A stretch of DNA of 64,000 nt from Saprospiraceae bacterium (GTDB lineage: Bacteria > Bacteroidota > Bacteroidia > Chitinophagales > Saprospiraceae): positions 1,989,501-2,053,500 of the forward strand of contig JADJXG010000001.1 in the NCBI GenBank assembly GCA_016715965.1, given 5' to 3'. Shown piece by piece: positions 9,201 through 17,749 of the stretch. The notes beneath the pieces were generated by a model. That model was not told the origin of the DNA and ran no database searches. It worked only from the letters and a program-made list of their open reading frames with translations. Numbering within the stretch: the stretch's first letter is position 1; each line of letters starts with the position of its first letter. A program made the position numbers and the translations under genes.

Positions 9201-9710
9201 TCATTTCTTCAACTGAAACTTCACCGGCATAATATATTCATAAGCGACGGCCCGACCCTTTCTTCTAGCAGGCAACATCGGTGGAAGGACAGAGATAAAC
9301 CGGAGCACCTCCTCATCACATTCATAGCCAAGACCTCTTGTGATTTTTGGATGACTGCGATTTCCATTTTCATCCACGATAAAGCTGGCATATACTACAC
9401 CCTGAATTTTATTTTTCTTGGCGGAGTCCGGATACTGGATATAATTGTACATACAATCCAATAAGTATTTTTTACTGCATTCTTGGGGTTTGGGATCCTT
9501 CTCACAAAGTTTAAACAGTGGAAAGGTATCTACCTCCCGATAGACCAATTGATGCACGATCTGAATGTATTCTTTTTGGGTCTCTGTTTCAAAAACCACC
9601 AAGGTGTCGTATACCTTAAAAACACTATCTGCAGGGTTGGTCTGAGCATAAGACTTTGGCCAAAAGATTTGAAGGATGCAGGCCAGGCAAAAAATAATTT
9701 GATTTTTCAT
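9201..9710 (-). CDS. Periplasmic TonB C-terminal-domain protein
   Basis: The 169-aa protein has a signal peptide (hydrophobic to about residue 20, ending near SYAQ). Residues about 90-169 are a TonB C-terminal domain: YIQYPDSAKKNKIQGVVYASF, then GLGYECDEEVLRF and the closing YIMPVKFQL strand. It lacks the transmembrane anchor and proline-rich arm of a true TonB, so it may be a soluble or accessory protein and cannot be assumed to energise receptors. It resembles the small TonB-CTD protein at 17750-18172. A TACATTTG -7-like box on the minus strand lies at 9727-9734. Confidence 0.82.
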   Translation of the reverse strand: MKNQIIFCLACILQIFWPKSYAQTNPADSVFKVYDTLVVFETETQKEYIQIVHQLVYREVDTFPLFKLCEKDPKPQECSKKYLLDCMYNYIQYPDSAKKNKIQGVVYASFIVDENGNRSHPKITRGLGYECDEEVLRFISVLPPMLPARRKGRAVAYEYIMPVKFQLKK

Positions 9711-9924
9711 AACAGATTATTAATCACAAATGTAATGATAGATGCAGATTAAACGTATAATTGTCATTCAGATTGGACATAAGTGCTAAAAAGAAACTAA
9801 AGATGAGACAACTGAATAGAAATTCTTTTGTGAGTGGATTGATACCCTGCAGCACGAAATTCTAAAACAGACCTCCCTTTAAAGTTATCTTGGCTTGTAA
9901 TAGAATTCCAATGAGCATGCTGAC

Positions 9925-11208
9925 TTATCGTCTGCTATTTTGTGCTGTTTGCCCCTTTGGCCGAATGATCAATCTTAGATTTTGATCGTAAAAAAGATAG
10001 GACCAGATCCAGTTGATCAGGACCATCAATTTATTTTTTACCCCAATCAGGTAATATATGTGCACCAGCAACCAAATCAACCAGGCCATAAAGCCTGACA
10101 GTTTCAATCCAGCAAACTCAGCCACTGCCTTGTTTCTGCCAATGGTAGCCATCTGCCCCTTGTCATAGAAGCGAAAGGCTTTGTTCGTTTTTCCGGTCAG
10201 ATAATTGCCCAGCCACTCTGCTTGTTGCATGGCAGCAGGCGCCATTTGTGGATGGCCTTTCGGGTATTCTGCAGTTTGGACCAGCGCGAGGTCTCCAATG
10301 ACAAATACATCCGGATGGGATGGTAGTTGACAAAATGGATTGGTAATGATTCTGCCTTCAGGACTGATCCAATCTTTCGGCAATCCATCCACGATAGCAC
10401 CAGTCACTCCTGCGGCCCAAATGACCTTTCCACTCTTGAGAATCTTGCCTTCGCCCAGCACCATTTCATTTTTCAAAATCTTTTTTACCCTGGTGTTGAG
10501 GATGATTTTTACGCCCATTTTTTCCAATGCCCTGTAAGTTTTCTCGGAGGATTGGACAGACATTCCAGACAGCAAGCGGTCTCTTCCTTCGATCAAGTAA
10601 ATGTTCATTTTCTTTAGATCCAGATCTGGATAATCTTTGGGCAAAATGTGTTTTTTCATTTCTGCCAGAGCTCCCGCCAACTCGACACCGGTGGGACCTC
10701 CTCCGACGATGGCAATATCCATGTATTCGGACAATTGGCCGCTGTCACGGGCAGTAATCGCATGTTCAAAATCTTCCAGGATCTGATTGCGCAGGTGAAG
10801 AGCTTCGGACACAGATTTCATGGGAAGACTGTTAATCTCGAATTCTGCATTGCCAAAGTAATTGGTTTTGGCTCCCATGGCCAGAATCAACCGATCGTAG
10901 TAAATGCTGCCCTGATTGGTTTCGATCATCTTTTCTTCCAACCTCAATTGATTGACTTCCGCCACCCTCACAAACACATTGGATTTGGATTGAAAATTTT
11001 TTCGGATTGGAAAACTAATCGAACTGGGTTCCAATCCTGCCATGGCGACCTGATAGAGCAAAGGCTGAAATTGATGATAGTTGTTCTTATCGATCAGGAC
11101 AATCTGCATTTTTTCTTTGGCCAGTTTCTGTGCAAGACGAAATCCTCCAAATCCCGCACCAACGATTACGATTCTAGGTTCTTTGCTATCTGGGATATTG
11201 AGTGGCAT
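9925..11208 (-). CDS. ndh: Type II NADH dehydrogenase (NDH-2)
   Basis: With the ATG at 11206-11208 the protein is 427 aa, a usual NDH-2 length; an upstream ATG at 11244 would add 12 residues. It has an N-terminal FAD-binding IVIVGAGFGGFRLAQKL, the quinone-side motif NYHQFQPLLYQVAMAGLEPS, a second NAD-binding dinucleotide fold (DIAIVGGGPTGVELAGAL) and VFVIGDLALVQ near the end of the FAD domain. NDH-2 passes electrons from NADH to quinone at the inner membrane without pumping protons. A hydrophobic C-terminal stretch (FMAWLIWLLVHIYYLIGV) provides the membrane association. It is a single-gene unit preceded by a 373-base gap without genes. Confidence 0.92.
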   Translation of the reverse strand: MPLNIPDSKEPRIVIVGAGFGGFRLAQKLAKEKMQIVLIDKNNYHQFQPLLYQVAMAGLEPSSISFPIRKNFQSKSNVFVRVAEVNQLRLEEKMIETNQGSIYYDRLILAMGAKTNYFGNAEFEINSLPMKSVSEALHLRNQILEDFEHAITARDSGQLSEYMDIAIVGGGPTGVELAGALAEMKKHILPKDYPDLDLKKMNIYLIEGRDRLLSGMSVQSSEKTYRALEKMGVKIILNTRVKKILKNEMVLGEGKILKSGKVIWAAGVTGAIVDGLPKDWISPEGRIITNPFCQLPSHPDVFVIGDLALVQTAEYPKGHPQMAPAAMQQAEWLGNYLTGKTNKAFRFYDKGQMATIGRNKAVAEFAGLKLSGFMAWLIWLLVHIYYLIGVKNKLMVLINWIWSYLFYDQNLRLIIRPKGQTAQNSRR

Positions 11209-11244
11209 CTTTGGTATGTGTTTGTTATAGAGAACAAATGCCAA

Positions 11245-11581
11245 TGTAAAATAGTCATCCCTTGGCGGAGAATCTTGTTAAGAATTTTGTTAAATCCTCA
11301 AGGGTCTTTTAGAATTGAATGGAGAGCAAAGCCCAAAACAAAATCAGGAAAGCCCGATTGAAATAACGCATGACTGACTGGTTCCTACATGTTCGGAAAG
11401 CGAGTGAACGATTTCACTCGCAAAGGAGAGAACCAAACATGACTTAGTTTGGACACTTTAATTTCAGGAAGCAATCCGGGAAAGGCATGCTTTTCAAGAC
11501 ATTTAGCTTTGTAATATTCACCATGGATAATTCCATATCGCTTGCAATTTTGCGTACAAATTTTCTTCATGCCCATGAATT
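11245..11581. other. Gap without a convincing gene; two small hairpins
   Basis: No convincing gene is seen. GCGAGTGAA (11400-11408) and TTCACTCGC (11413-11421) form a perfect 9-bp stem with a 4-base loop, and CCAAAC/GTTTGG (11432-11437 and 11446-11451) form another. Neither has a strong T run, so they may be weak terminators of the minus-strand gene ending at 11582. A 63-codon minus frame at 11385-11576 crosses both hairpins and looks non-coding. Confidence 0.5.
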
Positions 11582-12268
11582 TTACAAAAGCCAGCAGGAG
11601 CCCCGCTGATTCCTAAAACCAATGAGTTTAAATGCTTTGTTGTAAAAAATTTCCAGGGAGTCGGAATCAGCAATCAATGCATGATAAACATGGCTGTATG
11701 ATTTATGTGGTGTATGAATTTCATCAAGGATCTCTGGCGATTCTACCTGCAGGGGATAATTCTTATGGACCAGTGGAATGCTAATAAGAGGATAAACGGT
11801 GATCTTCTGGTCTCCATTTTTTTTGGATAAAATGATCTCCAGTGTTTCAAGGCGGCGGTCTTCAAGTGGTTTGCTTCGATCTTTGCTAACCCTCAGTCGG
11901 AAATAAAATTCTCCTTCCAGAATGAAAGACTCTACCTGGGCTTTCAGCTCCAGATAATACACGTCATAATTTACAAGCTGCCATCCTAGACTGTCCGTCG
12001 TGCAAACGATTTGATCTTCGACAGAATGTGAATAGATTCTCTGCAATGGTTCATCGAATCGAATGAATGCCACGGATCCATCGGATGTCAGATATGAGAT
12101 CCTTCGACCAGCTATGGGCAGCCAGGATTCGGAATAACTGCCCGGCTTGATGCTTTCCAGCTGTATCACAGCTTCACAGACTGCGCTCTCCTGATTTTCT
12201 ACATGGCAGGAGAAAAAGGCAGAGGCCGTACAGAAAAAACAGAACAAGATATTTCGAAGGACAGGCAT
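11582..12268 (-). CDS. Lipoprotein of unknown function, downstream of lipase
   Basis: Starting at the ATG at 12266-12268 the protein is 228 aa and begins MPVLRNILFCFFCTASAFFSC, a clear lipoprotein signal with its Cys at residue 21. A TTG at 12284-12286, overlapping the stop of the upstream lipase gene, would add six residues; the ATG gives the cleaner signal. The rest has no recognised domain; it is mixed alpha/beta with several aromatic residues. It follows the lipase gene with 14 bases between them (or overlapping), so the two are almost surely co-transcribed and it may be a lipase-associated envelope protein. That link is inference from position only. Confidence 0.7.
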   Translation of the reverse strand: MPVLRNILFCFFCTASAFFSCHVENQESAVCEAVIQLESIKPGSYSESWLPIAGRRISYLTSDGSVAFIRFDEPLQRIYSHSVEDQIVCTTDSLGWQLVNYDVYYLELKAQVESFILEGEFYFRLRVSKDRSKPLEDRRLETLEIILSKKNGDQKITVYPLISIPLVHKNYPLQVESPEILDEIHTPHKSYSHVYHALIADSDSLEIFYNKAFKLIGFRNQRGSCWLL

Positions 12269-12282
12269 CGGATCAAATGGAA

Positions 12283-13623
12283 TCAATCAAAAACAGGAAT
12301 CACAACTCCCTCACTGGCTGACTTCCAATTGGGGACTTTCATCGTCCTTCCATTAAAATGTAAAGTAATCGAGGAAGGCATTTTGGTGGAAAAATACATA
12401 TCAGCCCCTTTGAGAAAAGGCAGAAATGAAAAGATGGCTTTGGATTGCAGGGTAGTGATGCAATCAGTATCGTCGTAGAGGAACAAGGCAATGGTGGATT
12501 GGCCTGGCGCTGTAAAATTGGGCGTTGAAAGGGTATAACCATCTACTTCCAATTGATCTCTTCCACTGATGACAGCCTGATTGGCGGAGAAAAATGCCAG
12601 AACAGATTGCCCATCCTCTTTGGGAAGCTGACCAAGAATCAGATTGAGGGTGGATCCGGGCCCGGGAAATACCCGCAAATACACCCAGGGATTGTTGCGT
12701 ATAAATGGTTCCCGGTAATAGTGGACGATCCTGAATCCCGCATCTCCGGGCTTGCTGACTTCCAACTCATAGTAGGTATTGGAATTCACCCTGACGGGTC
12801 CCCAGTCGCCAGATGCATCGGGTGAGAAACTGGTATCAGCCATGACCGATTTTCTGAACCCCGTTAGTGGATCAAGGGCGTACAAATGGACGACGGTTGC
12901 TGACACTGCATTGTTTTCTCCCAAACCAACGACTCTTCCTCCGATGTTAATTTCATTGGAAGGTAAAATCTTGCTGTACATTGGTTTTATTCCGGTCACA
13001 AATTCATAGAGAGCTAAGAAAACACTTTCGTGGGTCGCCAATTGATAATGATCCAATTCCATGAATTTGATATTCAGGGCATTTGGTATGCTGTCGCCGG
13101 TGACAATCAGATCTGCCTCTGACCAAATATTGAGGGTTGAAATCTGGGCATTGGGTCCTGCCGGTTTCGACTGTGGGTTACCCGCGAGATGGATGTATTT
13201 TTCAATTTTTGCAGCCCGGATGCCATCGTTGCAATAATTGTAACAAAGGCCACTTCCGGCAGAATGACCAACCAGAATCAGTTTTGATTTACCCGTCTTA
13301 GTGAGGACGCTGTTGATAAATACATCCAGCAAACCAAGGGCATTGCCCTGATTGAGCGTGTTCCAGTCAAAAACAAACAGATGGTCTTCAGGGTATCCAT
13401 TGACTGAAAATCGCTGAAATTGAGTGGCGTATGTATCTCCGGAAGCCAGGGCACCATGGACAAAGACAATGGGTAAATCAATCTTCTGTGAAAATTGGGA
13501 AGCATCAAATTCATCCGACCCGCAACCCGTCAATGTGAATAAGCTCATCGCGCTCAGAATAACAGTCCCCCTTAAAAATCCTGCGGTCCAGGATATGTGT
13601 TCTACAATGTTTTGGAAAGTCAT
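12283..13623 (-). CDS. Lipoprotein lipase with AFL-type C-terminal domain
   Basis: The 446-aa protein has a lipobox LTGC (Cys34). Residues 50-200 are an alpha/beta-hydrolase: oxyanion segment VFVHGALASG (54-62), nucleophile elbow GHSAG with Ser121, probable acid Asp171 (WSEADLIV) and His198 (LATHESVF). From about residue 225, IGGRVVGLGENNAVSATVV and a following LYALDPLTGFRK resemble the beta-sandwich C-terminal domain of Archaeoglobus fulgidus-type (AFL) lipases. It would hydrolyse carboxyl esters or lipids at the cell envelope. A lipoprotein of unknown function follows directly. It is divergent from the TPR lipoprotein at 13709. The hydrolase call is strong; the AFL domain call is moderate. 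Confidence 0.82.
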   Translation of the reverse strand: MTFQNIVEHISWTAGFLRGTVILSAMSLFTLTGCGSDEFDASQFSQKIDLPIVFVHGALASGDTYATQFQRFSVNGYPEDHLFVFDWNTLNQGNALGLLDVFINSVLTKTGKSKLILVGHSAGSGLCYNYCNDGIRAAKIEKYIHLAGNPQSKPAGPNAQISTLNIWSEADLIVTGDSIPNALNIKFMELDHYQLATHESVFLALYEFVTGIKPMYSKILPSNEINIGGRVVGLGENNAVSATVVHLYALDPLTGFRKSVMADTSFSPDASGDWGPVRVNSNTYYELEVSKPGDAGFRIVHYYREPFIRNNPWVYLRVFPGPGSTLNLILGQLPKEDGQSVLAFFSANQAVISGRDQLEVDGYTLSTPNFTAPGQSTIALFLYDDTDCITTLQSKAIFSFLPFLKGADMYFSTKMPSSITLHFNGRTMKVPNWKSASEGVVIPVFD

Positions 13624-13708
13624 ATTTAAATTATTGTTAATAGGTATATGCTTTTATTTGAGTATAGTTAATTTACTGAACTTTGTTGGATGGTTTAAAT
13701 CAAATTTC

Positions 13709-14767
13709 ATGCATTCAATCAAGATTCAAATATATTGTTTTATTGCAATTCTTACTGGATTGGTTTCCTGTAAAACGGATCCTAAAAATCAGGATACCCT
13801 TGAGCAACTCAATGATGCCAAAGATGGAGTGGCTTTGGCGGCCAACCTGTTTGGTGACAAATTAAACCAATGGCCAGATTCTGATTCGGTCATTCGAATG
13901 CGGGAATCCGACATTGAAACCGCCCGTGCCGCCTACCTTGGAAAACTGGCTGACCCAAAAGGCTATCTTCAGTATGGAAAGGCTTTTTTGGCCCACGGCA
14001 ATGTGGAGAACGCCATCCAAATCTTTGGAAAAGGGATCGAGAAATTTCCGGAGATCCCGGATCTGTATCTTTATTCGGGTGAAGCGATGCTGATCGGAAG
14101 ACAACTCCGGCCGTCCATTGATCAGTTTTGGAAAGCGGGACAACACATGGAGAAATCAACGCATCCGACCGGAATTTCCGGAATGAGCGGATCTGATTCA
14201 TTGGCTGGCATGACCTTGCAATATAGAAATTATCTTTTGATGGGCCTTGCTTTTCAGATGAGCAAGGATTTTACCAGCGCTGATAAAATGTTTGAAGTCT
14301 GTGGTGATTTTTCCAGCAACACGGATTTGTGGATCAGATCTTATTACTGGCAATACGAATGTTACAACCGTTCGGGCAGGACCCAAGATGTGCAAAACAT
14401 TTTGAGCAATATTTCACCCACCATGCAGATTACAAGCAGCTCCAGGGCTTATCTGGATGCCATGTTGTTTTACAAAGGTGAAAAATCAGAAAAGGATTTG
14501 GTGGATCTAAACACTTTGCCCAAAACATCTGCAGAAGCAGAAGATTGGCTTATCAGAGCGTATGCAGTAGGTGTCAAACATCTGCTCAACAAAGATCAGG
14601 AAAAGGCAATCCAGGTTTTTAAGAAAATGTTGGCCACCAAATACTGGAATCAATTGCCTTATCTCGCAGCGGAAGGAGAGCTTGTGTTGATCGGTAATGT
14701 CGAACTGCAAGAACCGGAGCTCATCGAACTGAACACAGAAGGAAAAAAGAAACCAGTTATTTTCTAG
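13709..14767 (+). CDS. TPR-like lipoprotein
   Basis: Starting at the ATG at 13709 the protein is 353 aa and begins with a lipoprotein signal, lipobox LVSC (Cys21). The frame is open upstream to 13424, but that part overlaps the divergent lipase gene and contains no signal, so the inner start is chosen. Residues about 75-140 (YLQYGKAFLAHGNVENAIQI and following) and 175-330 are helical hairpins of TPR type, for example ALIFQ-like A/B helices around YLLMGLAFQMSKDFTSADKM. Such lipoproteins usually act as scaffolds in the envelope; the partner is not known. It stands as a single gene. Confidence 0.78.
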   Translation: MHSIKIQIYCFIAILTGLVSCKTDPKNQDTLEQLNDAKDGVALAANLFGDKLNQWPDSDSVIRMRESDIETARAAYLGKLADPKGYLQYGKAFLAHGNVENAIQIFGKGIEKFPEIPDLYLYSGEAMLIGRQLRPSIDQFWKAGQHMEKSTHPTGISGMSGSDSLAGMTLQYRNYLLMGLAFQMSKDFTSADKMFEVCGDFSSNTDLWIRSYYWQYECYNRSGRTQDVQNILSNISPTMQITSSSRAYLDAMLFYKGEKSEKDLVDLNTLPKTSAEAEDWLIRAYAVGVKHLLNKDQEKAIQVFKKMLATKYWNQLPYLAAEGELVLIGNVELQEPELIELNTEGKKKPVIF

Positions 14768-14873
14768 CGACAGAATCTGGCTCTTGATCCATTGGGCCTG
14801 GTGTTTTGTCGAGGATCAATGCTTAAGGGAACTTACACAAGACTTCATCCGTTGATGGAATAAACGAAGTATC

Positions 14874-15707
14874 ATGAAAAATGAAATTGTATTAAAACCC
14901 ATTTCCGGTTGGTGGCCTCTGATTCTGGCAATCGTATTTCCCTTGAGCTTTTATTTGTTGAGACATCCTGTGTGGTGGATCGGAGGCGGCTTGATTTATC
15001 TTTTGTTGATTTCCGGATTTATTATTGTCAATCCCAATTTTTCAAAAGTTCTGGTTCTTTTTGGAAAATATGTGGGCACCATCAAAGAAGATGGCTTTTT
15101 CTGGGCAAACCCATTTTTGGTCAAAAAAGGCATTTCATTAAGAGCCAATAATTTTGACAGCGAGCGATTAAAAGTCAATGACAAAAGGGGAAATCCCATT
15201 CAAATCTCCGTCATTCTGGTCTGGCGGGTCAGGGAAACCTTTAAGGCTGCTTTTGAAGTCGAAGACCTTTTCAATTTTGTAAAAATACAAACAGACTCCG
15301 CGGTCAGAAAGCTGGCAGGCCAATATGCCTATGACCATGTGGATGACCATCAGGAGGTGACGCTGAGAACCTCCAGTGATGAGGTCAACCACGCCCTTGA
15401 ACTTGAGCTTCAGGAACGATTGGAAATCGCCGGCATCGAGGTTATGGAAGCGAGGATTGCATATCTGGCTTACGCTCCGGAAATCGCGGCGGCCATGCTC
15501 AAAAGACAACAGGCAGAAGCCATCGTTTCTGCAAGGTATAAAATCGTAGAGGGCGCAGTTGGAATGGTCGAAAGTGCGATGGAACAAATCAGTCAAAGAG
15601 AAATTGCCCGTTTTGATGATCATGAAAAGGCAAGAATGGTCGGAAATTTGATGGTTGTATTGTGTTCAGACAAAGAGACCAGTCCCGTCATTGAAATGAA
15701 CGGATAA
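14874..15707 (+). CDS. SPFH/band 7 family membrane protein
   Basis: The 277-aa protein has two hydrophobic segments at about residues 13-27 and 31-50, followed by an SPFH/band-7 domain: NFSKVLVLFGKYVGTIKEDG, FWANPF, then NDKRGNPIQISVILVWRV and a TDSAVRKLAGQYAYDHV segment. The C-terminal third (MLKRQQAEAIVSARYKIVEG) is the Ala/Glu-rich helical region characteristic of this family. SPFH proteins oligomerise at membranes and are linked to membrane microdomains or protease control. There is no NfeD partner next to it. A terminator hairpin lies 160 bases downstream. Confidence 0.88.
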   Translation: MKNEIVLKPISGWWPLILAIVFPLSFYLLRHPVWWIGGGLIYLLLISGFIIVNPNFSKVLVLFGKYVGTIKEDGFFWANPFLVKKGISLRANNFDSERLKVNDKRGNPIQISVILVWRVRETFKAAFEVEDLFNFVKIQTDSAVRKLAGQYAYDHVDDHQEVTLRTSSDEVNHALELELQERLEIAGIEVMEARIAYLAYAPEIAAAMLKRQQAEAIVSARYKIVEGAVGMVESAMEQISQREIARFDDHEKARMVGNLMVVLCSDKETSPVIEMNG

Positions 15708-15815
15708 GACAAAATTGACCCAAAAGAACTTAACAGTTTGTTGTGGCATTTCATCCGCGTTTTAAACCAGTTCACCCATTGCCCGGCCCAGTACCGACAC
15801 TCAAAATTATCTTTG

Positions 15816-15891
15816 AGTTGTGTTTTAGAATATTTTGAGTAAGATTGAGTTGTAAAAGTTAAATATCAGGCTTCTTCGGAAGCCTTTTTTA
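15816..15891 (+). ncRNA. Possible ~70-nt small RNA (speculative)
   Basis: A TAnnTTTG-type box (TATCTTTG, 15808-15815) is followed about 55 bases later by a strong intrinsic terminator, which would give a transcript of roughly 70 nt. The interior repeats the short word TTGAGT three times (TTTGAGTTG, TTTTGAGTAAG, ATTGAGTTG). No -33 element is seen at the normal distance. The same signals could simply be the 3' end of the SPFH transcript. Confidence 0.25.
15868..15891 (+). terminator. Intrinsic terminator downstream of SPFH gene
   Basis: AGGCTTC (15868-15874) pairs with GAAGCCT (15879-15885) around a TTCG tetraloop and is followed by a T-rich tail. Confidence 0.85.
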
Positions 15892-16026
15892 TTTTCATCA
15901 AAAATGGACATTCAATTTTCATTGCAATATAGAAGGAGGAGATAGAATCATAGAAATCGCCCCCTTCTAAAACAATAATTGATGGGTGAATGTCAACAGA
16001 TCTTTAGAGCCCCAAAGGGGTTTGCC

Positions 16027-16914
16027 CTAATTGCAACATTCGGTGGAACAACCACAGGATTTGGATTTTTCTGCATACACCGTGATGCTAAAAATACCGG
16101 TACCAGATGATTTAAAAACTTTTAATTCCTCTTCATTGAGGTAGTTTTGCAAAATATCTTCGGGAAGACCGATGGCCTTTTCTTTCTGAATGGAAATGTT
16201 TGTAAAGCCGTTTGATTGAATCAGATGAAGATACTCCGATTTTTGAATGGCGCCCGAGACACAACCTACATACATTTCTGCAGCCTCGCGCAGCGCATCC
16301 GGAAGTTGGCCGACCAATACCACATCCGATATGCTGAAATGTCCCCCTTGTTTTAAGACGCGAAATATCTCTTTAAACACCCTGTCCTTGTTGGGAACGA
16401 GGTTTAATACGCAATTGCTCACGATAACATCGGCAACATTGGCAGAAACCGGTATATTTTCAATATCACCTTGTCTGAATTCGACATTGGAGTAGCCGAG
16501 TTTGGCAGCATTGATTCTCGCTTTTTCGATCATGGCAGGGGTGAAATCAATTCCAATGACCCTGCCATCTTCACCCGTTTCATTTCTGGCAACAAAACAA
16601 TCGTTGCCGGCACCACTGCCCAGATCAATGACCGTATTACCTTTTTTAATTTTTGCAAATTGGGTGGGTAAACCACAGCCCAAACCCAAATCTGCCTCCG
16701 GATGATAGCCTTCCAAAGTCTGGTAGTCATCGCTCATGATATTGTACACCTCAGTCGAACACGAACCGGATCCACAGCAGGATGATTGATTGGTTTCTTT
16801 ATCCTGCAAGGCAATTTCACTGTATTTCTGTCTTACCAATTCTTTGATCTGTTTGCCTCCGTCTTGTTCCAAAGAAACCGCGGGGTCGAAATTCGTTTGA
16901 TTTAAATTTTCCAT
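16027..16914 (-). CDS. arsM: Arsenite S-adenosylmethionine methyltransferase
   Basis: ArsM methylates As(III) using SAM, giving methylated and eventually volatile arsenicals. From the ATG at 16914 the protein is 295 aa; an upstream ATG at 16941 overlaps the end of arsR and would add nine residues. It shows the SAM-binding motif DLGSGAGND (97-105), an ArsM-typical YYG-like DDYQTLEGYHPEADLGLGCG segment with Cys80, SNCVLNLVPNK (Cys168) and YVGCVSGA (Cys218), matching the three cysteines that bind arsenite in this family. Cys-rich tracts occur at SSCCGSGSC (45-52) and at the C terminus (CGCSTECC). arsR lies 17 bases upstream, so arsenic-induced expression is likely. Confidence 0.92.
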   Translation of the reverse strand: MENLNQTNFDPAVSLEQDGGKQIKELVRQKYSEIALQDKETNQSSCCGSGSCSTEVYNIMSDDYQTLEGYHPEADLGLGCGLPTQFAKIKKGNTVIDLGSGAGNDCFVARNETGEDGRVIGIDFTPAMIEKARINAAKLGYSNVEFRQGDIENIPVSANVADVIVSNCVLNLVPNKDRVFKEIFRVLKQGGHFSISDVVLVGQLPDALREAAEMYVGCVSGAIQKSEYLHLIQSNGFTNISIQKEKAIGLPEDILQNYLNEEELKVFKSSGTGIFSITVYAEKSKSCGCSTECCN

Positions 16915-16931
16915 ATCATTTGATTTAATAA

Positions 16932-17264
16932 TTAACAACATTTGTTCTTTTTGGCCTTCAATTTTGAGGAGAGATTTGAAAAATAATCAAGCAATTGCTG
17001 GATCGCATTTTCATCGATGCAATAACAAATGGCATTGCCTTCGACATTGCCTTTGATCCAACCGGCACTTTTAAGTTCCTTTAGGTGCTGGGAGACGGTA
17101 GGTTGAGCCAGTGGAAGCTCGTTGACAATGTCTCCGCAGATGCAAGTATCCACTCTCATGAGATATTCTATGATGGCCACTCTTGCCGGATGGCCAATGC
17201 CCTTCGCCATAGTGGCGATGAGATTCTGGTCTTTGGAATAGTGCTCTGTTTTTGTAGCTCCCAT
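16932..17264 (-). CDS. arsR: ArsR-family metalloregulator
   Basis: The 110-aa protein has a winged helix-turn-helix: HPARVAIIEYLMR, then the recognition region LAQPTVSQHLKELKSAGWI. Just before it, TCICGDIVNEL (Cys41, Cys43) corresponds to the metal-sensing site of ArsR proteins, although the canonical ELCVCDL spelling is changed. Extra cysteines occur at CYC (80-82) and CC (109-110), which could also take part in As(III)/Sb(III) sensing. The family represses its own operon until metalloid binds. arsM follows with 17 bases between, and a 12-bp perfect palindrome lies 14 bases upstream of the start codon. Confidence 0.9.
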   Translation of the reverse strand: MGATKTEHYSKDQNLIATMAKGIGHPARVAIIEYLMRVDTCICGDIVNELPLAQPTVSQHLKELKSAGWIKGNVEGNAICYCIDENAIQQLLDYFSNLSSKLKAKKNKCC

Positions 17265-17277
17265 TTTTAATATTTTT

Positions 17278-17289
17278 ATATTGCAATAT
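17278..17289. promoter_or_regulatory. Candidate ArsR operator palindrome
   Basis: ATATTGCAATAT is a perfect 12-bp palindrome located 14 bases upstream of the arsR start codon, where a self-repressing ArsR would bind. The assignment comes from position and symmetry only. Confidence 0.45.
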
Positions 17290-17492
17290 TACGATTAACT
17301 ATTTAACTAGACACTCAAGCATCAAAATGGTTTAAATAATCCTTTATTTTATTTTAAAAATTGGTTTTCCTTGATTTGGGATTCTGTTCAATCATGGATT
17401 GATTGAAGTCTTTATCTTTGATTTGCAAGCAATTAAAACTTCTCAGTATAATTTTTGCGGCTCATCGCAAGATTTTTATTTTTCGCCTGGTC

Positions 17493-17705
17493 CTATTCAT
17501 TCCAATTTTCCTCTTCATTCTCCTTCCCATTCTCAAAAGCTCTGTATCCTCTCCAAATTCCATATAAAATAAACAGGATGCCTAATATTTGATTCCAGGG
17601 TTCGTAGTCTGGCATACGCAAAAAGAAAATCATTCCACCCAAACCCACATATACCAAAGCCATGATACTTTGGAAAATCATTCTCAAATAATCAGTGGAA
17701 GGCAT
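17493..17705 (-). CDS. Small two-helix membrane protein, unknown function
   Basis: This 70-aa protein has two hydrophobic stretches, about residues 9-29 (MIFQSIMALVYVGLGGMIFF) and 38-51 (ILGILFILYGIWRGY), then an acidic tail (FENGKENEEENWNE). Small proteins of this layout occur in other Bacteroidota, but I cannot name a function. It lies just downstream of the TonB-CTD gene on the same strand, 44 bases away, and may be the last gene of the exb/ton run. Confidence 0.6.
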   Translation of the reverse strand: MPSTDYLRMIFQSIMALVYVGLGGMIFFLRMPDYEPWNQILGILFILYGIWRGYRAFENGKENEEENWNE

Positions 17706-17749
17706 TTTACAATCTTGGCTTATTTATTTTGGTGAAGTTTCATTGCTCA

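Larger units (their letters stand above)
15708..16026. other. Intergenic gap with terminator and possible small RNA
   Basis: This 319-base spacer lies between convergent genes. It contains a TATCTTTG box at 15808-15815 and a strong intrinsic terminator at 15868-15891, listed separately, plus short inverted repeats such as CCCC-AAA-GGGG near 16010-16020 that may end the arsM transcript from the other side. No coding frame is convincing. Confidence 0.5.

Noticed and set aside
11385..11576. A 63-codon minus-strand frame
   Set aside because: It crosses a perfect 9-bp hairpin and a second inverted repeat, has no family resemblance, and its far half reads like spacer. A real small protein cannot be fully excluded.
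13424..13708. N-terminal extension of the TPR lipoprotein
   Set aside because: It overlaps the divergent lipase gene on the opposite strand and precedes a perfect lipoprotein signal starting at 13709.
14784..14819. TTGATCC...GGATCAA inverted repeat after the TPR lipoprotein
   Set aside because: The loop is 22 bases and no T run follows, so it is not a convincing terminator.
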